In this document: one piece after another, positions 1 through 10,177 of the stretch
Numbering within the stretch: the first letter of the stretch is position 1
How the letters are laid out: each line of letters starts with the position of its first letter
Assembly: GCF_026210795.1 (NCBI RefSeq)
Contig: NC_089446.1
Location: 2,075,001-2,139,000 of the forward strand
Origin: Rhizophagus irregularis
Taxonomy: Eukaryota; Glomeromycota; Glomeromycetes; Glomerales; Glomeraceae
Direction: 5' to 3'
DNA: 64,000 nt
Position numbers and translations under genes: made by a program
The notes under the pieces: model-generated
What the model was told of the DNA's origin: nothing
What the model saw: the letters and a program-made list of their open reading frames with translations, nothing else
The model's database searches: none

Positions 1-765
1 ATATTGAGAGAGAGAAATTTAACAGAATTTATTGATAATTTTTAATAGCTTTTTTTGGGTAGTTTAAATAAATCATATTATTATACAGAAGTACATTTTT
101 TGTTGTCAGACACTAAATTGATAATTCTGGCCCAAGTTATTAATTCTGCCCAAATTTAAGATTAGAGATGCGTAATTTGGATTAAGCATTAACTATCACA
201 TGATTTAAATATTATATCACAAAATTCAACAAGATATACATACACTTTTCACCTCCCGAACGAGATGAAAGTAAATGTGAATTGAGGCCAAATTACAGTA
301 TTCCAAGGGTTGATACGGTAGTCCGGCACAGTTCATGTATATGGCATAAAACATTTTGCATCCAATCATCAATTAAAGAAATTAATTACACTTCATCTAT
401 CTATTCTTCCCTGCGTTCTGGAAGAATGTTGGAATTAATAAGTCGCATAACTTTCAAAAATTCATTCTCTCTCTTTATTTTTATTTGTCATAAGCTTTCT
501 TATTTATCAATTTAGCTCAAAAGATTTCTTGTTCTAATGGAACGGTCGTGTACTACTGTACAAAATAGGAATTTTTATTAAAGAATTCGAAATACAGTAT
601 ACAGTATAGTCATTATATTGACAAATAATATTTATAAACGGTATGGTTTATATATTCAGCAGTAAAAATACAAATATCACACTGTTAAGTTATTACAAAT
701 TTAACTATATATTAATAAGAATTTTCAACTCAAAGAAACGAAGTAACAAAAATAAGTTGCTTTCT
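1..765. other. intergenic, no gene seen
   Basis: AT-rich sequence downstream of the Sel1-repeat gene. The motif ATAATTCTGGCC occurs near 120-131 with a partial second copy about 20 bp on. The same word occurs twice in the enlarged intron of the second channel gene near 17.5 kb, so it may be the end of a dispersed element. A 77-codon open frame near 282-515 begins with TTG and resembles nothing I know, so I do not call it. Confidence 0.6.
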
Positions 766-2700
766 TTAATGAATATTTTTAAGCGTTTCTTCATTATTGT
801 TGTAGTAATACTTTAATTCATTCACATATAATTTTAAAATATTTTCGATATCTTCACCTGCTGGAATTATATCTAAAGCACGTAATTCTCTGAGACGAAA
901 TTGTGCAACGTGACTATAATATCCATTGTTTTGTTCAGCAGCTTTAAAATAGAATTTAATGGCCTCTTCAATATTTTCTTCCTTTCTTCCTATTTGTCCT
1001 CTTTCATAAGCTTCACCAAGAAATGTTTGACCCATAACTAATCCATTTTCCGCTGCATATTTCAACATTCGAATCCCTTTCATTTTTTCATTTTCATCTA
1101 TACCATCTTTATTAATTAAGATTCTTCCAAGTTTGGCTTTTGCATATAGATTATTTTTATCAAGTTGTATGGCCTTCTTAAACCATTTTTCTGCTTCCTT
1201 TTCATCTTTAATTTCATCATCACTTTCATACAGTAATCCAAGATGGTATGCGGATAGACTATCTCCTAATTCGCAAGATTTTTCATACCATTTTATTGCT
1301 ATGTTTAATTTTTTTCTAGATAATTTCTTAATATTAAAATCATTTGGTCTGGATAATTTAATAAAATTTTTCCATTCAAAAGGTTTTATAACGTAACTAC
1401 TATGATATATTATTGCCATGTTTCTCATTGCTATTCTGGCTAGTTCTTTACTTGTTACTTCACTATCTATTGCTTCTTTATTTACAGATAGTTTCTCCGT
1501 TGCTTCTTTGTCTGCACCTGAATCATCTGTTGCTTCTTTATAATCATTCGTTACTTTTTTGTCTGCAGTTGCTTCTTCTGTTACATTTTTGTTTGTAGTA
1601 GATTCTTTTGTTATGATTTTACCTATAATCATTTCTTTCATTGTAGTCGTTTCCTCTGTTGCTTTCTTTCCTGTAGTCCCATTTTTTTCTGTTGTTTCCT
1701 GTTTTACAATTACATCTATTACTTCTTTAAACAATTTTTTAGCTTTTTGTGGATTATAAAATGACTTACTATAACCAATAGAATACAAATACCCTAGACA
1801 TAGTTTTGCTTCTATAGATCCTAATTTTTCAGCTTCTTGACACCATTTTTCGGCTTCTTTATACCATTCTTCAGATTTTGGGTCCAAATCTGTAGAATTT
1901 GAATAATTCTCTTTAATTCCTAACATATAATATCCAAATAATGTCAATTTATGAATAAAACCATCTTCACTTATTACATTTTCTTCTAATTCTTTTAATT
2001 TAATATCTTTATATATATCCATATTTCCACTTTTTTTGATTAATACTTTATAAGTTCCAAGTCCTTTCATGAGTGTACCATTTATTAAATGTTTAATGGT
2101 ATTATCCCGCATCCATTCAGGAAATTCATTAAATTTTATTCCAGTCCATCCTGTACCAGATAAATTTTTTTTACTTTTACCAGTAATAATAAATAATGAA
2201 ACAATCTTATTATTAAACGGATTAAATGGTGATTCTTTAATTTTAGTTAAAACAAGCCGTTTTGCTTTTTCAGGATTTTCTGATTTTTCTTCGTGTAAAT
2301 CGATTCTAGCCGTAGATAAAATAATTTTTGGTATGGATAATTCCTTATTACTAGGAATCAAACATTCATAATAACCTAAAAAATTATCCTCTAATCTTTT
2401 TTCTTTTTGTTTAGCCATTAAATTCTTAAAATCATTACTAAAACTTGGCGAAACCTTATTTAATTTATTTTTAACTGATGAAACAAATTGTTCTTTTTTT
2501 CTTTTTATGGACATACTAATACTAAGTTTAGATACAGAATATGAGAGAGATTTTATTGAAAAATCTACGGTTGAATTAGTTTTTGTTTTAAATGATATGA
2601 AAGATTCATTTTCAAGACTTATAGAATCAGGAGATTCAATATCAGAACTTGAAGAAATTTTCGGTTCAATATTTTTATTTTTTGACTTTCTTTTAAACAT
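766..2700 (-). CDS. Sel1-repeat (TPR-like) protein
   Basis: Predicted 644-residue, intronless protein with Sel1-like repeats, the alpha-helical scaffold family that assembles complexes. Repeat-like helices with A-x-G-L/A spacing lie at about residues 277-335 (EAEKWCQEAEKLGSIEAKL) and 467-600 (AIKWYEKSCELGDSLSAYHL, then a further AAENGLVMGQTFLGEAYERG unit). The two groups are separated by a low-complexity Thr/Lys/Glu stretch (about 333-420) built from degenerate EAT-xx-K-xVT words. The N-terminal 110 residues are basic and Ser-rich. The frame extends 16 codons further upstream but begins there with TTG, so I chose the ATG at 2700. An A13/T7 tract lies just 5' of that ATG. There is no signal peptide or membrane segment. 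Sel1 proteins, often fused to kinases, are expanded in Rhizophagus; no kinase domain is visible here. The function is unknown. Confidence 0.8.
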   Translation of the reverse strand: MFKRKSKNKNIEPKISSSSDIESPDSISLENESFISFKTKTNSTVDFSIKSLSYSVSKLSISMSIKRKKEQFVSSVKNKLNKVSPSFSNDFKNLMAKQKEKRLEDNFLGYYECLIPSNKELSIPKIILSTARIDLHEEKSENPEKAKRLVLTKIKESPFNPFNNKIVSLFIITGKSKKNLSGTGWTGIKFNEFPEWMRDNTIKHLINGTLMKGLGTYKVLIKKSGNMDIYKDIKLKELEENVISEDGFIHKLTLFGYYMLGIKENYSNSTDLDPKSEEWYKEAEKWCQEAEKLGSIEAKLCLGYLYSIGYSKSFYNPQKAKKLFKEVIDVIVKQETTEKNGTTGKKATEETTTMKEMIIGKIITKESTTNKNVTEEATADKKVTNDYKEATDDSGADKEATEKLSVNKEAIDSEVTSKELARIAMRNMAIIYHSSYVIKPFEWKNFIKLSRPNDFNIKKLSRKKLNIAIKWYEKSCELGDSLSAYHLGLLYESDDEIKDEKEAEKWFKKAIQLDKNNLYAKAKLGRILINKDGIDENEKMKGIRMLKYAAENGLVMGQTFLGEAYERGQIGRKEENIEEAIKFYFKAAEQNNGYYSHVAQFRLRELRALDIIPAGEDIENILKLYVNELKYYYNNNEETLKNIH

Positions 2701-3524
2701 TTTTGCTAAAGAAAAAAAAAAAAATTTTTTTGGAAAATTTGTTTTCAAACGAATGAATGAAATTCAATTTTTCTTTTAATACAAATTTCCAAATTTAACA
2801 CTTTATTAACCTTAAAGGGGAGGGATTGCGGAGTTACGGAAATTATAATTCGATTAATTGGTAAAGATCGGTGCTTTTAATGTAACAAAAAAAAAATTTC
2901 AGTTTTTAATTCAAGTATTACCGTTTTGCTGCGGTCAAGATAAAGTTATTTTAATTTAACGCGTTATTGTATCTATAATATTTGAGTAACCAATAAATTT
3001 AATTATTTATACTGTATATGCTGTTTTATTATATTATCATTAGCATGCGATTAACTTTATTAAATTCTTGAATTTTTATTTATTTATATAAAAGTAATCA
3101 TTTTTTTAATAAAAAACGAGATCGGCAGTTTTTAAGATTGTCGATAGCAGTCATCAAGTCGAATTTATTTTATTTTATTTATTTATTTATTTATTAAAAA
3201 ATCCGTAATTATGTTTTAATATGTATAAGTAAATATATTAATGTCTAATGTTTTAAATTTTGCAAAGATAAGCCGCGTAAAAAAAAAATATGGTATTATG
3301 TATGATTTAAAAAATCTTATCAAACCGAATTTTTACTTAATTTGTACTGAGCATTTGTTTGTTACTAATTTCTAAAATGGTATTAATGTTCGTATTACTA
3401 TTTTTTTTTTAAAAAAAAAAATATAATATTTATCTTACAACAATTACACTTGACCCATGTTTAAGACAAAAATTCTATTAAAGCGCATATATTTCAAATT
3501 TATCCAAAAATTTACGGTTAAAAT
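2701..3524. other. intergenic upstream of the Sel1 gene
   Basis: No gene seen. It contains a short run of tttat repeats near 3170-3195 and a T10/A11 dyad tract at 3401-3421, like those upstream of other genes here. Confidence 0.5.
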
Positions 3525-3720
3525 GATATTGAATACGATATATACCTCCGATGTTGTATAGAATAGTGTAAAAAACCATACAGTATAGATAAAAGCTATA
3601 CTGTATAAATAAAAAATTATACTGTATAGATAAAAAATTATCCTGTATAAATAAAAACTATACTGTATAGATTTTCGTCAACTATACTATACATCGGAGG
3701 TGTATATCATACTCAATATC
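3525..3720. mobile_element. MITE-like element with internal tandem repeats
   Basis: About 196 bp flanked by imperfect terminal inverted repeats of about 40 bp. The left end reads GATATTGAATACGATATATA and the right end, reversed, reads GATATTGAGTATGATATACA; both continue through CCTCCGATG. The centre holds about four copies of a ~19-bp unit resembling TATACTGTATAGATAAAAA. No clear target duplication is seen because the outermost bases are themselves palindromic; a TA dinucleotide duplication is possible. There is no coding capacity. Confidence 0.6.
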
Positions 3721-5612
3721 GAGAATCAGGAGGTATTCTAGGCGCACAACAAGCTATACATTGACCTCTACAACTTCCTCTGTAATCAATTTCTATTATT
3801 TCATTTGATTTAATGAGATAATTAATGTTAACAAATCTGTTAGATTTATTTTTAATAGATAAATAAAATAATTACTATTATATATCGTAGAGCAAACAAA
3901 GTTGGACTTGCTAGAGCAATGACAGTAAAAGTGGTTAAAATGTTGATTTTCATCTTGTTGATTGTTTTCATCTGTTTTGTTGATTTTTTACTTCTTTTTT
4001 TTTTTGTAAAAAAAATCTTCGAAGTTAAGAACTTATTTATACATGTAAAAGTCAGTATAAAAGTTATGTCATAATGAATTGCTTAGCGAGACGAATGTTT
4101 AGATTATTAGAATGCTTAGTGAAGGCTTAGACTATAAGTTTAAATGCTTCAAAAAATAAATCTCTTCTAAAAAGAATATACTTAAGTCGACAGAATTAAT
4201 GGCCTAAAGATCGAATGATTACGTTAATAATAAAAACTAAAGCACATCTTTAAAATTTGTATTGCGACTTAGCCGACCAATTTAGCAAAGACATACCCTC
4301 ATATATATAGAGATTCTATACATAAATATTAAACAAAAAAGGTTTCATCCATTGGTAACAAATAGCATTCGAACAGAATTCTACAAGTTTATATTTTCTG
4401 GTTTTTATTTCAAAAAAAAACTCAGAAACCAACTTGATAATGCGTAGCAGTTTGTAACATGTATTATGTATATTTCTATCAAAGATACAATATACAGTAA
4501 CTCGATTTATAAAAAGGTTAAAAGATTTTTTGGGAGAATTTAACAACACGTGATTCTTTCCTCCTAACCTTTAACACTAATAATTACATCATCTACTGAT
4601 CTACACAATCCAAGTAATTAGCCAACAATGTGTGGCTATCCTAATTCGATATTTTTAGTAAAATTTATCCTTTATGCTGGTTTTGCAATATCACATGAAT
4701 ACCGACAACTGTTTATATTAAGGCAATGTCGTAATTAGTACTGCAACCAACTGTATATTAGTTTCGGCGTTAGATTGTAGACTTGTAGTACAATTTTTCA
4801 AATTAATTTTGGTTTAGTTTTTAAATTTATGCTCCGAAGACTAGAAAAATACTTTTTTGATCCGTTAAAAGAATTCGCGAAAAATTCATTATAGATTATT
4901 TGTATATTAAACAAACAAAACAAACATTCATTCAATTACTACATATTATCAATCTAATCTAATCTGTAATCTGTCCCCAAAAGTTGTACACCCATACTCT
5001 TTTAATATTACAGTACAATATTAAACTTATTTTAACACTAAAACAGTAGTGTCACGACATTTGAAAGCAAATTTGGATATAAAAAGATAATCTAAGCGGA
5101 ACATAATATATTGTTTGTGTATGGCCCGTGCATCTTTTTTTTCTTTTTGACTCGTTTTTGGCAAAAATTGAATGCTAGTATCCAAAATAAATCCAAATTA
5201 ATTGTTGTGAAGTTTATTAAACTCCGACAACATGCAGTGGATTTGAAGCTAGACTTAAATTGGTAATCTCACAGCGCACTAAGATTTTACATCTTCTAAC
5301 CTCAATCATTACTCAAAAAAAAAAAAAACTTTATTAAATTACTAAAACATACATTCTCTTTCATTAAATTCTAAATTGACGTTTATTCATTTATTAAAGT
5401 CATTATGATTATCAAAATCTTCCAAAATCTTTATAATGTTTTCTATCTTTTTTTTTTACAAGCAAAATAAATATAAATTCAGGATGTTTCAGTTCTTTTC
5501 CAGAAGATTATCTCTCCATTTTTCAATTGAGTGAATAAAGTTATTCGTGGCACAGTGTAAATGGTGCAAAATTTCCTTTTTTTATAAAAAACAAAAATAT
5601 TTTTAAATTATT
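3721..5612. other. intergenic upstream of channel gene A
   Basis: AT-rich, with no supported gene. A 77-codon minus frame at 4316-4549 has no recognisable features. The promoter of channel gene A must lie in the 3' part. The bases just before its ATG are a T-run followed by an A-rich leader. Confidence 0.5.
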
Positions 5613-8600
5613 ATGGATGGTAATAATATAGAACAATATCACTATATAGCGGTAAGCCCATCTGGTGGAGAGATCGCAACACTCGATCGTAATGCCCACA
5701 AATTAGTAATTTGGCATGTTACCGAAGGAAATGCAATAGAACACAGATCTACATATCCGTTACGACATAATATTACGGAAAATAGTATCAATTGGTCTTT
5801 AGCTATTTCGGATGAAGATTCTGATGGAAATACATTGATTGCGCTTTCTTGTTTTAATTTCAATAATTTGGAAGATGATGAAAATGAAAATTCTTCACCA
5901 TTAACGCCATTAACGGAGGTCATTGCAGCTTCTGAAAATGATATTTCGCAAGTAAATCCGTTCTCTTCTAGTTCAACTGAACGATTAGTAAATAATGAAG
6001 CTTCAACTAGCGATAACGCGAATTATGAAGGTATTATAAATTATTTGAGTTCCATCGAACTACGTACTACTCGAATAGTATCAATTTCATCAGGATTAAA
6101 AAAATGGCCTGAGATCGAAGGTTTTTACGGATTTTTACAATTCTTTAAAGGAAGTACGTTGCTTACTATATCAAATAATTTTGGAATTATAAGAATATGC
6201 AAAGATGATTCAAAAGATTTATCAAGTGGATCTAAATACATTCATAATCTTTTAACCAGACAAACTAGATCAAGAACTATTGATTACCACAATAGATCAG
6301 ATGATTACGAAAAGAAAAGTTATGAAATAATCGGATATCCTAATAATTTTGTTGAAAATCTTGAAATTATGTATGAAGAGGAACAAATAAATTTCATTAA
6401 AAATTCTATTATGTGTGGAAAATTGATCATTCAAAACGAAGAAAATAATTTAGAAATGTATAATTTATTAAGCAAAAATATGGAAATGTTATATTATCAT
6501 TCCAAATTTCAAACAGAATTAACAAATAATATTTTAGCTATTTCAAAGAATGCAAAATTATTAGCGGTTACGATCAATAAAAATTCAGTGGCATTGTATT
6601 TAAATGAAAATAGTTTAAATATTGCATGTAAGGAATTTTCAATGATTGATGGAAAAATAATTTATATGACATTCTTTAACGATGATGAGAAATTGTTATT
6701 ATTAGAGAAAGATGAGACTAAAAATAATTTAATCATTTGGAATATTTTTGAAGATACTGAGAAAATATATTCATTTGATAATCAAAGATTTCAAATTTTG
6801 GATTTATTTGGTACTATAGCATATATTGATAATTCTCGAGATATAAATGATAATCAATTTATTAAATTATTTGATGAAGAAAATCCAAATGAATTTGAAA
6901 TAAGAAATAATGACGAAATATTAATGATTAATTTATTTGAAGTACTTGAATCATTAGAATTATCAGAAATATATAATACTAGAGGTTATGACCAACATGA
7001 AAGAAGAAAGAAGGATACTGAACCATGGCTTGATTCAGATCATTATCAAACATTCCGTTGGCTTGATAATAACGAAACAACAAGAATTTCATATGGATTT
7101 TATACGATTCAAATTTGGAAAAATAACGAATTAATTTATATTTATTCCGCTAATTATAATAATGTGCAAGAAAGTAGTGAACCATTGAATGACAACAATG
7201 TTAATGAATTTGTCAATGGATGCTTTACAACAGAACACGTAAATGATGCATATAATAGTTTGATCTTTTTTTGTAATTTGAAGTTATCAACAATAAAAAT
7301 TAAAAAACTTAAAGTTGATGAATTCATTGAAAAAACAAAAAGAATTATTCATAATGTTATTAATAATAATCCAAGTCTTTGGAGGTTATTAGATGTCAAA
7401 TATAATTTAACGGAAAATCTTATTCGTAGTCAATCGAATGATATTATTGAACTAATTCTTAATTCAACTGAGGAAAATACTAAATTACATATTCCTCAAC
7501 TTTATGATTGGAATGGACGTAAAAAAACGAGACATGAACTATTAATTGCTTTGGAAAATAATAATATTAGAATTATTCAACGACTATTAGATTATTATTC
7601 TAATAATGCGATGGACAATGCAGGATGGATGATTACTTTAACTCAAGCATTACCCAAAATAAGCGAAAAATTCCCTGAACTTATAAAAGAATTGTTTAAT
7701 AATCCAGTATTTTATGAGAAGAAAATGCATTTAGCAAAATCTAGGATTAAAACAATCTTATCGTCAAATCCTTACTCTACATTTATTGTAGATACAAGAT
7801 TACCTACGAAATATAAACTTAGAGATAAAATTCCGAGAGATTTAAATGATAATCCAATTGAGATTGAAATATATATGATACCTTTACCGGATTTTAATGA
7901 ATTCCTAGAAGGACGTAAACAAACCATTAATTGTCCTTTTTTCAAGTTGGTGGCACAAAAAAATTTAGATCTATTTTATAAGAAAAATTCTACTCTTGAA
8001 GCCACCGTAAGGTTTAATTGGAAAGTTCATGTTTTCCAATTTATGATAAGATTACTATTTTATATTGTTGATTTTATTATTTTTAATGCGCGTTTAATTT
8101 TTATTTCTTATTTTATTGAAAAGAGAGCCGAATTAAAAGTAATTCTATTAAACATATTTCATCTTTTATTTCATTGTATTAAGTCTTATTTCAAGATGGT
8201 TGATTTACATATTTTAAAAGATGTCAAACCAACAAAGTATCAACTCTTTTATGGACTTTCCAATATTTTACAATTATTAACCCTATTTCTATTCGCTTTT
8301 ACCAATTTTTATAATCTGAATGATTCAATACTCTTAGGAGTATCATTAAATTTTATTTCAATTACGATATTAATTGTGTGGATAGAATTGGTAAGAATTT
8401 AAAATTTCAAAATTAATGTATGATAATTATAACCATTATTAATTTATTATTTTTTCATAATTAAGTTTTTATTTTTCAGATTTAATTCCGGCAATTATTA
8501 ATTTTATTATATATATTTTATTTTATGAAAAAATTCATTAACATAATTCTTATTACTATTCATTTTAGTTGTTGGGAAATATATTATAATTATCGCTTAT

Positions 8601-9454
8601 CTGGTTTCAACAATTATTCCTTATTTTCTTACATTGATGATAATGATTGTTGGGTTTAGTTTCTCCTTGTAAGATTTATATTTACAATTTGTTATTTAAT
8701 TTTAGAATATTATATTATATAATAATATATATTAATGTCCTAAATTTCTTTTAGTTTTGTTATTTTTACTAGCGCGAAAGAATTAGGAATTGGACCCGAA
8801 GGAGAGAAATTTATTTTTGTTGAAACTGGTTCCGGTACAAGAAATTATTCGTATGCATATATAGAAAAAGAAACAAATACACCTAATTTTCTTGAAACTT
8901 TGGAAATGGTTTATCTTTGGTTATTTGGAAGCTGGGCGAATGTACAAGATTGGAATTATATTAGTGTTAAAATATTGGCTATAGTTGCAAGTTTCTTTTT
9001 AATTTTGATCATGACAAATATTTTTGTGGCATTGATGACGTAAGCAATTTTTATAACAATTATGTCAATATATATCAGATATATAATTTAAAAATTAACA
9101 TGAATTTATTATTGGTTTTTTTTTAGGGATGATATTAATAGGGCAATAAAATACAGTGAAATAACATCTTTTAAATATAAGGCTGATTTCATTCTAGAAT
9201 CTTATCTTTACCCTTTATTTGTAATAATTGAGAAATTTTACTCTAAAAGAAAAAAAGAATTTACTTTTGAACATACTTTTTATTATCAACCAACTTTTCA
9301 TTTATTACTTGATAGATACATTTTTTATATTAGAACTGATAGAAAAAGTTGGAAAACGGAAATTTCTAAAGGTACAGATGAATTAATTGAAAATATAAAT
9401 GAAAAAGTTAGAAAATTAGATGAAAAACTTGATAGATATATATGTAATTCATAA
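5613..9454 (+). CDS. WD40-like / TRP-like ion channel protein (paralog A)
   Basis: Five exons by splice sites and phase: 5613-8390, 8466-8490, 8569-8668, 8755-9039, 9127-9454; 1171 residues. The N-terminal half has beta-propeller-like strands near residues 10-45, 305-345 and 350-400 (KLVIWHV and LIIWNIF are WD-type strand ends). A helical, ankyrin-like region covers about 590-720. Hydrophobic segments near 804-835, 876-902 and 906-930 precede the S5-like VGKYIIIIAYLVSTIIPYFL, a pore-helix-like FLETLEMVYLWLFGSW (about 1014-1029), and S6-like ISVKILAIVASFFLILIM. The last ~30 residues form a probable coiled coil (DELIENINEKVRKLDEKLD). This is the layout of TRP-type cation channels with a large cytosolic sensor. 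Exon 2 is only 25 nt; the next intron starts with GC rather than GT. A polyadenylation-like AATAAATAAA lies near 9508. The channel assignment is by pattern; the ion and the stimulus are unknown. Confidence 0.72.
8466..8490 (+). other. 25-nt microexon of channel gene A
   Basis: Flanked by AAG upstream and a GC donor downstream. It codes for FLFFRFNS plus one base that completes a Val codon with exon 3. It is needed to join phase 0 of exon 1 to phase 1 of exon 3; joining exon 1 directly to exon 3 gives a stop after six codons. The second paralog has an equal-length exon at the same place, which supports it. Confidence 0.75.
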
Positions 9455-10177
9455 ATCTGTTGTATTTTTCTCCTTGTAATGAATCAACATATACTTATTT
9501 GAAATATAATAAATAAACAATATTTAATAATTTATGAATTATATCTTAATTTTTCATACATGGAAATCTGGTGACCGTAAAGGTTATGTCAAATGACTTC
9601 TTGTGAACATCTGAAATATCATTGAATCGAAGGTGTTACTTTTCAACGCCTGCGGCCTGCCACAGATAATTGTGAATACAGAAATCAATATAGCGAGGTT
9701 GCTGTTTTGGATCTCAAATTCGTTGGCACATTACACCAATTCGGCATTACACAGATTTATCATATGTTAATACGAATGTTTGAACACTATTTCACTATTA
9801 CGCCTCCTTAAATATCCCTACACTTGAGCTTGATTTTGAATAAAAATAAACATAAACATTAAATGTGTATATATATTAATTTAAAAATGTTTTTATATTA
9901 TAAGATCACATTACATTCCATATTTCTATATATCATAACAGGAAATAGTGATGGTTTCTATATAACATCACCCTTCATCACGCCTGGCAACGTCTCATCT
10001 TTACTAGATGTTTTAGTGACTCAATTTTTTATGGTGAATTTTGGCCAGGAAAATTCATAATATATCAAATAACTATAAATTAAACTAATTAAATTAAATA
10101 AACTTTACTATTGCATACCATAATATACTAAAGAGTAATAAGTAATGCCTTAGGACCTTTGATCAACAAACGTCTCA
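9455..10177. other. intergenic between convergent genes
   Basis: Shared 3' flank of channel gene A and the inositol-type transporter. The 65-codon plus frame at 9863-10060 has no visible domain, and I take it to be chance. Confidence 0.5.

Noticed and set aside
282-515. Plus-strand 77-codon frame
   Set aside because: Non-ATG start, no domain, composition of translated noncoding DNA.
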